Assembly: GCA_964343605.1 (NCBI GenBank)
Contig: CAYFKJ010000001.1
Span: 496,001-560,000 of the forward strand
Origin: CAYFKJ01 sp964343605
GTDB lineage: Bacteria; Pseudomonadota; Alphaproteobacteria; UBA2966
Reading direction: 5' to 3'
Length of the DNA stretch: 64,000 nt
Shown here: one piece after another, positions 46,720-54,924 of the stretch
How positions within the stretch are numbered: position 1 is the stretch's first letter
Layout of the letters: every line of letters starts with the position of its first letter
The notes under the pieces: generated by a model
Told to the model about the DNA's origin: nothing
Seen by the model: only the letters and a program-made list of their open reading frames with translations
Databases searched by the model: none
Position numbers and translations under genes: made by a program

Positions 46720-47493
46720 CTATTGCGCGCCCATCAAAGGATGCAGCCGATCGTCGGATTCGAATGCCCGAACAGCGTCGGCGACTGAAAAATTCGAATC
46801 GCTGTCGTAGCAATGCTCGAAAATCCCCCTGATGAGTTCGAGGTTTTCGCGGTGATTGACGGCAAACGTGAGTTCCGGCCGGTGGCACCCGGCGAATGTT
46901 CCGGTTGCTTCCACAAAGGCCGATTTGAAGATCTCCGGATTATCCGCAATGAAACTGGTTGCGTGCTCACGCTCCGAGTGGGTGCGAGCAAGCTCCTCGC
47001 ACCGGCGCAACGTTGAAAGCGGCATTACCTGCACTCGAACACCGATGGGAAATCGTTTTAGATCGGAATCCGCTTTTTTGTATTCGTTTGTCACAGTGGC
47101 GACATAGTCGGGTCGGTCGGATCGATAGAGGTCGACTGCGGCGTCGATCATCGCTGAATGGATCAGCGGGTTGTCGCCCAAAACCTCAACTATCAGATTT
47201 GCATCGAACGCACATGCGGCAGCGAGAAGTCGCCCCAGGACGTCGTCGCTTGATCCCCGAAAACAATCGATCTCTGCACCGGCGCACCATTCTTCCAGTG
47301 CATCATCTTCGACGAGCTCCGTCGTTGCCAAAACAATGCGATCAATGTTGTCGGAGGCGCGAAGCCGCTCGACTATTCGCCCGAGCATTGGCGCGCCATG
47401 CAAATCGCTGAGGGTTTTGCCGGCGAATCGGGAGGAACCCATTCGAGCGGCGATCAATCCAACGGCGCGCTCGTTTTCCGTATCGGCCGCCAT
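46720..47493 (-). CDS. SpsF/NeuA-type cytidylyltransferase 2
   Basis: 257-aa nucleotidyltransferase with the signature GLIAARMGSSRFAGKTL near residue 13 and EVLGDNPLIH, the metal-binding stretch, near residue 105. It is more diverged than the first SpsF (FAG instead of LPG). It starts 2 nt after the NeuB 2 stop and so forms a condensation and CMP-activation pair with it. The product would be a second CMP-sugar acid distinct from that of the 11-19 kb operon. Confidence 0.85.
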   Translation of the reverse strand: MAADTENERAVGLIAARMGSSRFAGKTLSDLHGAPMLGRIVERLRASDNIDRIVLATTELVEDDALEEWCAGAEIDCFRGSSDDVLGRLLAAACAFDANLIVEVLGDNPLIHSAMIDAAVDLYRSDRPDYVATVTNEYKKADSDLKRFPIGVRVQVMPLSTLRRCEELARTHSEREHATSFIADNPEIFKSAFVEATGTFAGCHRPELTFAVNHRENLELIRGIFEHCYDSDSNFSVADAVRAFESDDRLHPLMGAQ

Positions 47494-47495
47494 CG

Positions 47496-48509
47496 CTAGC
47501 GTTCCAGAGTCCCGCGACGGATTGTTTCGCCGACGCCATAGTCGCAGGTAACCCGACCGCCGATCAAACTATCGATTTCGCCGGAAGCGTATTCGGTTGC
47601 CGGACGCGCAAACATGAGATCATCCCGTGTAAGCGTGTCTCCCGACTTGATTGCTCGCGAAGCGACAACCCCTTTTCTCATGGCCGCAGCCGATGACGCC
47701 TCGACACCTTGTACGCCGATTTCGGCGCTGCCGAGGCCGGCGCGAAGGTCCTGGGCCAAGTCGGCGACATATTTGAGATCATCCGCATCGAAGGAAAGCT
47801 GGTGATCCCGGAAGGTTCGACCTTCCTTTTGATCCGTGAAGTGAACCTCGATAACTTCCGCACCCAAGGCAATTGCGCCCACCACTGCGGCGGTACCAAT
47901 AACGTGGTTGGAATACCCCGTATGAAGTCCATAACGATCCGCCAACGCCCGAACACCAAGTATGTTTGCCTCCGGGAGAGGGACAGGGTAAGCCGAAACA
48001 CAGTGCATCAGCACTAAATGCTCGCGCAAATTGGCGTCCCCGATCTCGCTCCTGAACCAATCAACCGCCCGATCGACCTCCTCTGCCGTTGCCGTACCGG
48101 TTGATAGGATCACCGGTTTGCCGGTCTGGGCACAAGACCGGATCACGGTTTCGAAATCGATATCGCCGCTGGCAATTTTTAGGACCGGACACAATTCGTC
48201 CAACATCGGCACGACATCTTCGGTTATCGCCGACGAGAAAAACGTCACGCCAAGTTCGGCCGCCTCCGCGGCCAGCCGGCGATGGGCCGCTTCATCAATT
48301 CTGAATCGTTCAACCCTTTCCAATCTCTCGGCATCATCGGCCGAGATGAATCTGGCAGAGGTGTACGACTGGAATTTTACGGCGTCGGCGCCCGCTTCAG
48401 CCGCCAATTGCATGAGTGAACTGGCCTTTTCCAGATCACCTTCATGATTGACGCCAATTTCCGCGATTATGGCGACTTCCCGCTCTAAATCTCGATTGAA
48501 TAGTTTCAT
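47496..48509 (-). CDS. NeuB-type sugar acid synthase 2
   Basis: 337-aa PEP-condensing synthase with AEIGVNHEGD near residue 16, KFQSYTS, LKIASGDID and a C-terminal SAF domain from about residue 280. It differs from the first homologue in the HFT region: EVHFTDQKEGRTFRDH carries an insertion of charged residues instead of the usual EKHFT, so its aldose substrate is probably different. It is the first gene of the minus-strand transcript leaving the divergent spacer. Its neighbours (D-2-hydroxyacid dehydrogenase, amidination set) suggest an uncommon ulosonic acid. Confidence 0.85.
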   Translation of the reverse strand: MKLFNRDLEREVAIIAEIGVNHEGDLEKASSLMQLAAEAGADAVKFQSYTSARFISADDAERLERVERFRIDEAAHRRLAAEAAELGVTFFSSAITEDVVPMLDELCPVLKIASGDIDFETVIRSCAQTGKPVILSTGTATAEEVDRAVDWFRSEIGDANLREHLVLMHCVSAYPVPLPEANILGVRALADRYGLHTGYSNHVIGTAAVVGAIALGAEVIEVHFTDQKEGRTFRDHQLSFDADDLKYVADLAQDLRAGLGSAEIGVQGVEASSAAAMRKGVVASRAIKSGDTLTRDDLMFARPATEYASGEIDSLIGGRVTCDYGVGETIRRGTLER

Positions 48510-48946
48510 TTGGTACTGTCCCGCAATTGACCTAATCGGCGGCTGGTTTTTCGATTGCCGAACCCGGATATGCCGTTCGTCATTGTGGGTTTCACCGCCA
48601 GGCGCGACGAAACCCTATCGTCGAAGGAAAGCGAAATCAGGTCCGAAGTGGTTGGAGGCATTGTGTTGCGTCAGGGCCGACGGCGACGGCCAGTTTAAAG
48701 GGGAAGCAAACCTAGCCCCAAGCTTCACCTGACACGACACGACTTACCATACGCGAAAAGCCGCTCTTCAAATATTGGGTGGGAGTATATGTTGATTTGC
48801 GCATGCTGCCGCACAACGGGTGAATCACGTCCCCCCGCCGGAGCACCCAAACTTAGTGTTCCTGAAGCTTGTTGGCAAGCAGTTCATGGACGTCCGCCTC
48901 TCCATGCGGCAGATATTCAGAACGGTCGAATTCCTGCAGTCGTGCG

Positions 48947-48976
48947 TTGACAAAAGAGGGATATGACCGCTATCAA
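48947..48976 (+). promoter_or_regulatory. sigma70-like promoter for the plus-strand operon
   Basis: TTGACA at 48947-48952 matches the -35 consensus fully; 18 nt later TATCAA at 48971-48976 matches 4 of 6 positions of the -10. Transcription would begin near 48983, leaving a leader of about 150 nt before the methyltransferase ATG at 49136. Palindromes in and after it suggest repression. Confidence 0.5.
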
Positions 48977-48990
48977 ATGCACTTCATTTG
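48974..48990. promoter_or_regulatory. 17-bp palindrome overlapping the -10, candidate operator
   Basis: CAAATGCACTTCATTTG pairs at 7 of 8 positions and differs from the palindrome at 32727-32743 at only two inner bases. It covers the end of the -10 and the probable transcription start, where a bound repressor would block polymerase. Confidence 0.5.
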
Positions 48991-49090
48991 CGGGATGCGA
49001 GATAAATCTCATTCAATCCATATATTTGTTGGCTGACCGGCCTGGCCTTACCGCCATCGGCCGGAGCTGAGCAAGAGTTGAACGTGCTCA

Positions 49091-49103
49091 CATGAATTTC
49101 ATG
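49091..49103. promoter_or_regulatory. 13-bp palindrome, possible second operator half
   Basis: CATGAATTTCATG is a perfect palindrome. Over 17 positions it matches the 32727 palindrome at 13. Its centre is 115 bp, about 11 helical turns, from the palindrome at 48974, so the two could be bound on the same face and loop. It lies 32 nt before the methyltransferase ATG. Confidence 0.35.
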
Positions 49104-49135
49104 GGCATTGATTATCGCGATTCGAAAGGCACGAA

Positions 49136-50398
49136 ATGAGTTTGACAATTGATCACGACATTGCAGTCGGGCCTATTGAGAGGTGTCAGGTATGTGGTGG
49201 TGAAAATTTGGAGCTGGTGATCGATCTCGGCCACCAGCCGCTATGCGATTCGTTGTTATCCTCTGATCAACTCGACGAGCCCGAATCAACATACCCCCTG
49301 CGCCTTTATCGCTGTCTCGACTGCAGCTTGGCCCAAATCGACTACGCAGTAGATGGATCCACGGTATATCACCGTGAGTATCCCTACAGGAGCGGGGTTA
49401 CAAAGGAACTTGTCGAATACCAAAAAGAAAGCAGTGCTACGACGATTCGCGAATTTTCCGTCGAACCCAATTCCCTTGTTGTCGATATTGGTTCAAACGA
49501 CGGGACACTCCTGAAAGGCTTCAAAAAGCAAGGCATGAAAGTACTGGGTGTCGAACCCACCAACATCGCAAAGATTGCCAATGAAGCCGGCATTGAAACC
49601 ATCCAGGCTTTTTTCACCGAATCGGTGGCCCGCGATATCGTGGCCGAGCACGGCCACGCATCCGTGGTGAGTTCAACAAACATGTTCGCCCACATGACCA
49701 CCCTGGGCGAGGTGACAAGGGGGATAGAAACTCTCCTCAAAGACGGTGGGATATTTGTCTGCGAAGTTCACTATCTATTGGAGATCATCCGGGGAAGCCA
49801 ATACGACACGATATATCACGAGCACTTGCGCTCTTACTCGCTCAAGTCACTCGTGACCTTCTTCGATATGTATGATTTCACGGTCGTCGATGCGCGGCAG
49901 GTAAACCGTTATGGCGGTTCGCTACGTGTGTATGTCGCCAAGGGGAAAAACCAGCCGGTGCGCGATTCAGTCGCCAAACTCCTTGCCCGTGAGCGGGAAT
50001 TCGGCCTCTACGAAGCAGACGCCTACACGAGGTTCAGAGAAACCGCCGAAAAAACCCGACGCGATTTCGTGCAACTTGCTCACGATGCCCAGGCCGGGGG
50101 CTTGCAGTTCGTCGGAAATTCCTGTCCGGGGCGGTGCAGCACGCTTCTAAATTACTGTGGTATTGACAAGAGCCTCATGCCCTACATTGCGGAGCAGTCG
50201 ACGTCGTTGAAACTGGGATTGCATCTGCCGGGTAAGCATATTCCGGTCGTTGACAACGAAATCTTGATCAGAGAACAACCTGATTTTGTAGCGCTTCTGG
50301 CGTGGCATTATGCCGAACCAATCATTCAGCAGTTGAGGGAACGGGGACTGAAGTCCAAACTGGTTATGCCGCTGCCCGAAGTCGCGGTCTTGGATTAG
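49136..50398 (+). CDS. sugar C-methyltransferase (zinc-binding, TylC3-like)
   Basis: 420-aa three-part SAM methyltransferase. The N-terminal zinc domain has CQVCGGE and YRCLDCSLAQ. The SAM domain has VVDIGSNDGTLLKGF near residue 115. The C-terminal domain has NSCPGRCSTLLNY, a member-typical stretch. Proteins of this family C-methylate NDP-4-keto-6-deoxy sugars at C3 or C5. Followed after 59 nt by rfbF and rfbG, it probably acts on CDP-4-keto-6-deoxyglucose to make a branched sugar. First gene of the plus-strand operon. Confidence 0.88.
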   Translation: MSLTIDHDIAVGPIERCQVCGGENLELVIDLGHQPLCDSLLSSDQLDEPESTYPLRLYRCLDCSLAQIDYAVDGSTVYHREYPYRSGVTKELVEYQKESSATTIREFSVEPNSLVVDIGSNDGTLLKGFKKQGMKVLGVEPTNIAKIANEAGIETIQAFFTESVARDIVAEHGHASVVSSTNMFAHMTTLGEVTRGIETLLKDGGIFVCEVHYLLEIIRGSQYDTIYHEHLRSYSLKSLVTFFDMYDFTVVDARQVNRYGGSLRVYVAKGKNQPVRDSVAKLLAREREFGLYEADAYTRFRETAEKTRRDFVQLAHDAQAGGLQFVGNSCPGRCSTLLNYCGIDKSLMPYIAEQSTSLKLGLHLPGKHIPVVDNEILIREQPDFVALLAWHYAEPIIQQLRERGLKSKLVMPLPEVAVLD

Positions 50399-50457
50399 CA
50401 CGATCGGGTAAATTTGATTTTTCTCATCTCGGTAAATGCATTGATGGGTGCTATTTG

Positions 50458-51228
50458 ATGAAAGCCGTAATACTCGCAGGTGGTCTGGGCACTAGGTTAA
50501 GCGAGGAGACCATCACAAAACCGAAGCCAATGGTTGAGATTGGTGAGAGACCTATCCTCTGGCACATTCTCAAGATATTTTCGGCGCACGGCATCAACGA
50601 TTTCGTCATTTGCCTGGGATACAGGGGCTACGTCATTAAAGAGTATTTCGCAAACTACGCCTTGCGATCATCCGACGTCACGTTTGATTTTCAGAAAAAC
50701 GGCCTTGAAATCCACCAGAACTCTTCGGAGCCCTGGCGTGTGACGCTTGTCGAAACCGGCGCCGAAACCATGACAGGGGGGCGTCTGAAGCGGGCTAAAC
50801 AGTACTTGGATGACGATGATTTTTGTTTCACCTACGGCGACGGCGTTTCGGACATCCACGTGGGAAAGTTGGTCGAGTTCCACAAGAATCATGGAAGACT
50901 GGCGACGGTCACCGGCGTTCGCCAGCCCTCACGCTTCGGACATCTACATATTGAAAACGATGTCGTAACCGGTTTCATGGAAAAACCGGAAGGAGAAGGC
51001 GGCTGGATCAATGGCGGCTATTTTGTGCTTTCCCCCAAGGTTCTCGATTACATTGATGACGACGAGACGATTTGGGAAAGAGAACCGCTCGAACGCCTCG
51101 CCGGCGAGAAACAATTGATGTCCTTCCATCACGAGGGATTTTGGCATTCCATGGACACGATCAGAGATCGAAATCAGCTGGAGAGTTATTGGAACTCCGG
51201 AGATGCGCCATGGAAAATTTGGTCGTAA
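50458..51228 (+). CDS. rfbF: glucose-1-phosphate cytidylyltransferase
   Basis: 256-aa nucleotidyltransferase making CDP-glucose from CTP and glucose-1-phosphate. It starts MKAVILAGGLGTRL with the ATG at 50458; a longer frame upstream overlaps the previous gene and is not needed. KPKPMVEIG is the sugar-phosphate site, and TYGDGVSD the metal-binding region. The length equals that of known RfbF proteins. Its 3' end overlaps rfbG by 19 bp, a sign of tight co-expression. Confidence 0.93.
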   Translation: MKAVILAGGLGTRLSEETITKPKPMVEIGERPILWHILKIFSAHGINDFVICLGYRGYVIKEYFANYALRSSDVTFDFQKNGLEIHQNSSEPWRVTLVETGAETMTGGRLKRAKQYLDDDDFCFTYGDGVSDIHVGKLVEFHKNHGRLATVTGVRQPSRFGHLHIENDVVTGFMEKPEGEGGWINGGYFVLSPKVLDYIDDDETIWEREPLERLAGEKQLMSFHHEGFWHSMDTIRDRNQLESYWNSGDAPWKIWS

Positions 51229-52310
51229 ATCGAGATTTCTGGAAAACCAAAAATGTCTTGGTAACCGGACATACCGGTTTCAAAGGAAGCTGGTTGTCGC
51301 TTTGGCTGCAGGACATGGGGGCAGCCGTTAGCGGATATTCTCTGCCTGCCCCGACCCAACCAAGCATGTTCGAAAGAGCTGATATTGCTCTGGGCATGAA
51401 CAGCATCGCGGGAGACGTCCGAGACTACCAGGCGGTTCAGCGAACTGTTGACGAGACCAATCCGGATATCGTTCTTCATTTGGCGGCACAATCCCTGGTC
51501 CGACCTTCGTATGCCGATCCCCTCGAGACCTATTCGACCAACGTAATGGGTACAGCTAATATTCTCGAGGCTGTGCGGCAATCGGGGAGGAGGCAGGATT
51601 CCCGCATTCAATCCGTCGTTATCGTGACAAGTGACAAATGTTACGAAAACAAGGAAGTTGCCAGAGGTTACAAGGAAACGGACCGATTGGGCGGCCACGA
51701 TCCCTACAGCAACAGCAAGGGCTGCGCGGAACTGGTGGCCAGCGCCTTTCGCAAGAGTTATTTCTCAGAAAAGGATGCGGGAATCCGCGTCGCAACCGTA
51801 CGCGCGGGCAACGTCATCGGTGGCGGAGATTGGTCCCGTGAAAGGCTTGTCCCGGACGCGATGAAAGCCTTTGTCGAGGGCGACACCCTACGCATTAGGA
51901 ACCCCGCCGCGATACGCCCTTGGCAACACGTATTGGACCCGCTTTGGGGTTATCTTCGGCTGTGCGAGAAACTGCACGCCGGCGGAACCGGCTTCGCAAA
52001 GGGATGGAATTTCGGGCCGGACTCCGATAGTGAACAACCGGTCTCCGAAGTCGTCCGTCTTTTGGCTGACGAATGGGGCGAAAATGCAATTTGGGACCTG
52101 GACAAGGGTCCGCACCCACACGAAGCGGCGTACCTGAAACTCGATTCCTCATGTGCCCGGGCGGATCTCGATTGGAAACCGCGCATGAATCTGATCCAGG
52201 CTATTGAAAAAACCGTGTCATGGTACAAACGGGATTTGGAATTGGAATCTATGCGCGATTTTTCGATAGACCAGATCGGTGAATTCGAAAATACCAGAGC
52301 AGTAGGCTGA
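51210..52310 (+). CDS. rfbG: CDP-glucose 4,6-dehydratase
   Basis: 366-aa extended SDR producing CDP-4-keto-6-deoxyglucose. The ATG at 51210 is chosen as it gives the family N-terminus. The NAD motif VTGHTGFKGSWL is near residue 16, and the catalytic YxxxK in DPYSNSKGCAE near residue 160. It acts after RfbF. No RfbH dehydratase follows, so the pathway probably keeps the 3-OH and goes to the C-methyltransferase and reductase instead of to 3,6-dideoxyhexoses. Confidence 0.93.
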   Translation: MENLVVNRDFWKTKNVLVTGHTGFKGSWLSLWLQDMGAAVSGYSLPAPTQPSMFERADIALGMNSIAGDVRDYQAVQRTVDETNPDIVLHLAAQSLVRPSYADPLETYSTNVMGTANILEAVRQSGRRQDSRIQSVVIVTSDKCYENKEVARGYKETDRLGGHDPYSNSKGCAELVASAFRKSYFSEKDAGIRVATVRAGNVIGGGDWSRERLVPDAMKAFVEGDTLRIRNPAAIRPWQHVLDPLWGYLRLCEKLHAGGTGFAKGWNFGPDSDSEQPVSEVVRLLADEWGENAIWDLDKGPHPHEAAYLKLDSSCARADLDWKPRMNLIQAIEKTVSWYKRDLELESMRDFSIDQIGEFENTRAVG

Positions 52311-52320
52311 ACGCGGGACC

Positions 52321-53274
52321 ATGAGAAAAAAAATATCCATCATCACGCCCTGTTACAACGAGGAAGAGGGCATTCGAGAGTGTTGGAAGACCATATATGA
52401 CCTGTTCCAATCCCGACTTTCCGGCTATGAGCTAGAGCATATTTTCTGCGACAACGCTTCAACTGATCGAACCGTTGAAATCCTGAAGGAAATTGCTGCG
52501 GAATACCCGTCAGTGAAAATCATCGTGAATTCACGGGATTTCGGAATATTGCGAAATTCCTACAATGGCGTCATTAGCGCCAGTGGCGACGCTACGGTAT
52601 TGTTCATGCCCGCGGACCTTCAAGACCCGCCCGAACTGATTCCCGAAATGGTTCAGCTCTGGGAGAGCGGTTACGAGATCGTGTACGGAATTCGCGCCGA
52701 ACGGCAGGAGCGGTTTCTTATGCGAACCGCCAGGAAGTCCTACTATCGGCTGCTCAGTAGGATTGCCGAAGTGGAATATCCGCCGGATGTCGGGGATTTC
52801 CAACTGGTCGACAAAAAAGTGTTGAACGAGCTTAAGAAGAGCCGCTCCGTCCAACCGTTCATGCGAATCATGACATTCGAATGCGGCTTCAAGTCCGTGG
52901 GGTTGCCTTACGTTTGGCGAGCCCGCAAACATGGCGTATCAAGAAACCGGATTAGTCAGCTCATCAGTCAAGGGTTTCTAGGCATTATCAGCCACAGCAT
53001 CGCACCGCTTAGGCTGGCGATGTGGCTTGGATTTGTCATCGCTGCATTGAGCTTCATATATGTCATCGGCGTTTTTGCAATGTGGTTCTTATTTGGTGAC
53101 TATGCGCCAAAAGGCACCTTTACGATCATTGCCGCCATTTTCTTTTTCGGTGGTGTCCAATTAATTTTCACGGGCATACTAGGCGAATACATCGGAGCCA
53201 TCTTTAACCAAGTCCGAGGACGTCCCATTGTCGTCGAACGAGAACGAATAAACTTCGACGATGAGCAGCCTTGA
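52321..53274 (+). CDS. membrane glycosyltransferase family 2 (ArnC/GtrB type)
   Basis: 317-aa transferase with a GT-A domain (IITPCYNEEEGI; DLQDPPELI) and two C-terminal membrane spans (about residues 230-260 and 265-290) followed by a cytoplasmic tail. ArnC- and GtrB-type enzymes put a sugar onto undecaprenyl phosphate. Here it would accept the CDP-branched sugar or a derivative. 10 nt from rfbG; its end overlaps the next gene by 14 bp. Confidence 0.88.
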   Translation: MRKKISIITPCYNEEEGIRECWKTIYDLFQSRLSGYELEHIFCDNASTDRTVEILKEIAAEYPSVKIIVNSRDFGILRNSYNGVISASGDATVLFMPADLQDPPELIPEMVQLWESGYEIVYGIRAERQERFLMRTARKSYYRLLSRIAEVEYPPDVGDFQLVDKKVLNELKKSRSVQPFMRIMTFECGFKSVGLPYVWRARKHGVSRNRISQLISQGFLGIISHSIAPLRLAMWLGFVIAALSFIYVIGVFAMWFLFGDYAPKGTFTIIAAIFFFGGVQLIFTGILGEYIGAIFNQVRGRPIVVERERINFDDEQP

Positions 53275-54334
53275 AACAGCCAGGGTGAAAATTGGGATCG
53301 TCGGAGCCGGTTTTGGCGGTTACGGACTAACACCTGCGTTTCGACACTTGGACAATTGCGAAGTCGTGGCGATTGCCGCCTCAAATCGGACAAGTTCGGA
53401 GGCAGCCGCGGAGAAATTTGGCATCCGAGAGAACTGCACTTGGCAGGAGATGGTTTCGGCTCCCGACATTGATGCAGTGGCCATTGCTGTTCCGCCTGCT
53501 CTTCAAACAGAAATTGCTACGGCGGCAATAAAGTCAGGCAAAGCCGTTTTCGCGGAAAAACCGCTCGCCCACAATCTAGAGGACGCAAAAAGACTTGCGA
53601 CGCTGGCAACTGAATCCGGTTTGGCCAACATGGTTGACTTTATTTTTCCGGAGTTGGTGACTTGGCGTAAGGCAAGGGAATTAATAAACGCTGGAGAATT
53701 GGGGCGCATAAGACACGTGTTCCTTGATTGGCGCATGGAAAGTTTTGACATTCGAACGGGCAAGCTCGGATGGAAAACCACCCAGGTCGATGGCGGCGGT
53801 GTGTCGAGCCATTTCGGCGCCCATGCACTTTATTATTTGGAGGAAATGATTGGCCACCTTTCCGACATAGCTGCCAACACAGCGATCTATCCGGAAGCGC
53901 AAGGGGCTGGCGAAACGCTGGCAACCATATCGCTGCGATTTCGCAGCGGTGCCTCGGGCGTCCTTACACTTTGCAGCGCGGCCTTATTAGGAAACCACCA
54001 TTGCCTTGAAATCTACGGCGAGGATGGTTCCATGCGTTTGGTCAATAGGAGCGCCGATCCAGTCCTCGGATTTCAGTTGTACTTTGGTCGTAGGGATTCG
54101 GATCAAATGGCTCTAATCGAGGAGGAGGTTCGGACGACCGCGGCAGATTCAGAAGACAGTCGAGTCTCACCCGTTTCCGAAATTGCCGCTCGGTTTGTTG
54201 ACTGGATCAGGAGTGGAAAACCTGCCCGCCCGGATTTTCAAAGCGGTTATCGCGTGCAGGCACTGCTCGATGCCGTCTACCGCTCGGCAAATCGGGGAGA
54301 CGCTCGAATTGACGTATCGCCCGAGGCTGACTAG
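53261..54334 (+). CDS. Gfo/Idh/MocA-family oxidoreductase
   Basis: 357-aa NAD(P)-dependent oxidoreductase. The cofactor motif GIVGAGFGGYGL is near residue 12, and the catalytic AEKPLAHN stretch near residue 95. It probably reduces the 4-keto (or another keto) group of the CDP-sugar made by the preceding genes. The gene's stop overlaps the stop of the convergent minus-strand gene at 54331-54334. The substrate is inferred from the operon only. Confidence 0.87.
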   Translation: MSSLETARVKIGIVGAGFGGYGLTPAFRHLDNCEVVAIAASNRTSSEAAAEKFGIRENCTWQEMVSAPDIDAVAIAVPPALQTEIATAAIKSGKAVFAEKPLAHNLEDAKRLATLATESGLANMVDFIFPELVTWRKARELINAGELGRIRHVFLDWRMESFDIRTGKLGWKTTQVDGGGVSSHFGAHALYYLEEMIGHLSDIAANTAIYPEAQGAGETLATISLRFRSGASGVLTLCSAALLGNHHCLEIYGEDGSMRLVNRSADPVLGFQLYFGRRDSDQMALIEEEVRTTAADSEDSRVSPVSEIAARFVDWIRSGKPARPDFQSGYRVQALLDAVYRSANRGDARIDVSPEAD

Positions 54335-54924
54335 CGACAATTTGTCGGGACCGCTCCCCGTTGGTACAGCGTTTCAAGCCCATCTGCACCATCGTCTTCC
54401 GGTCCCACGATCCTCTCGATTTGCCCTCGAACGAACATGCCGTCATAGACCTCGTATAGGATATCGGAGTATCGAAATTTGACCTTAAACTTTCGCCAAA
54501 AACCCAAGTTGAAATCGAATTCCCTGCTTTCCTTGTCGAAGTTCGTGAGGTATTCCTTGGACACTCCCCAAACGATGGAACTTTCCTCGTGCCGCCAGGC
54601 ATGACACACAAAGTCGTTGACCGTTCGCATTTCAAGGTCGCGACCAATCACCAGATACGGAAAAATCCAATACGATTTTATCTCGGCGTGCCCCCTATAC
54701 ATGTCAACAACAAGATCCAAAAAAGGGGGCATGAAACGGTCGCTTGAAAAGTAAAGTCTATCGCCGGCATTCAGTTTTCCTAGAACCGACGCTCTTGCTT
54801 TCCAGCCATCGTATCGAGGGCCGTCACTAAGCTGATGCTTGAGGATGTGTGAAGCCGGACTGAAACCGACCAAAAGCGCCATCGCCGCCAGCACCAGAGT
54901 CCTGAGCACTGTAATTCGTGTCAT
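54331..54924 (-). CDS. small membrane-anchored protein, possibly the C-terminal part of a GT-C-like protein
   Basis: 197-aa protein with one N-terminal hydrophobic segment (residues 5-25, VLRTLVLAAMALLVGFS) and a soluble remainder with DRLYFSSDRFMPPFLDLVVDMY. No family recognised. The ATG overlaps the stop of the previous gene (TAATG). Its layout resembles the last membrane span and extracytoplasmic C-terminal domain of ArnT-like or GT39 glycosyltransferases, so with the preceding 380-aa protein it may form one split enzyme. Not proven. Confidence 0.65.
   Translation of the reverse strand: MTRITVLRTLVLAAMALLVGFSPASHILKHQLSDGPRYDGWKARASVLGKLNAGDRLYFSSDRFMPPFLDLVVDMYRGHAEIKSYWIFPYLVIGRDLEMRTVNDFVCHAWRHEESSIVWGVSKEYLTNFDKESREFDFNLGFWRKFKVKFRYSDILYEVYDGMFVRGQIERIVGPEDDGADGLETLYQRGAVPTNCR

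Larger units (their letters stand above)
48510..49135. other. 626-nt divergent spacer, no gene seen
   Basis: This separates the minus-strand NeuB 2 operon from the plus-strand CDP-sugar operon. No coding frame is convincing. It holds a sigma70-like promoter for the plus side (48947-48976), a 17-bp palindrome across it, a 12-bp palindrome GAGATAAATCTC (48999-49010) and a 13-bp palindrome at 49091-49103. I did not find a clear promoter for the minus side, though one must exist if NeuB 2 is expressed from here. Confidence 0.7.
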
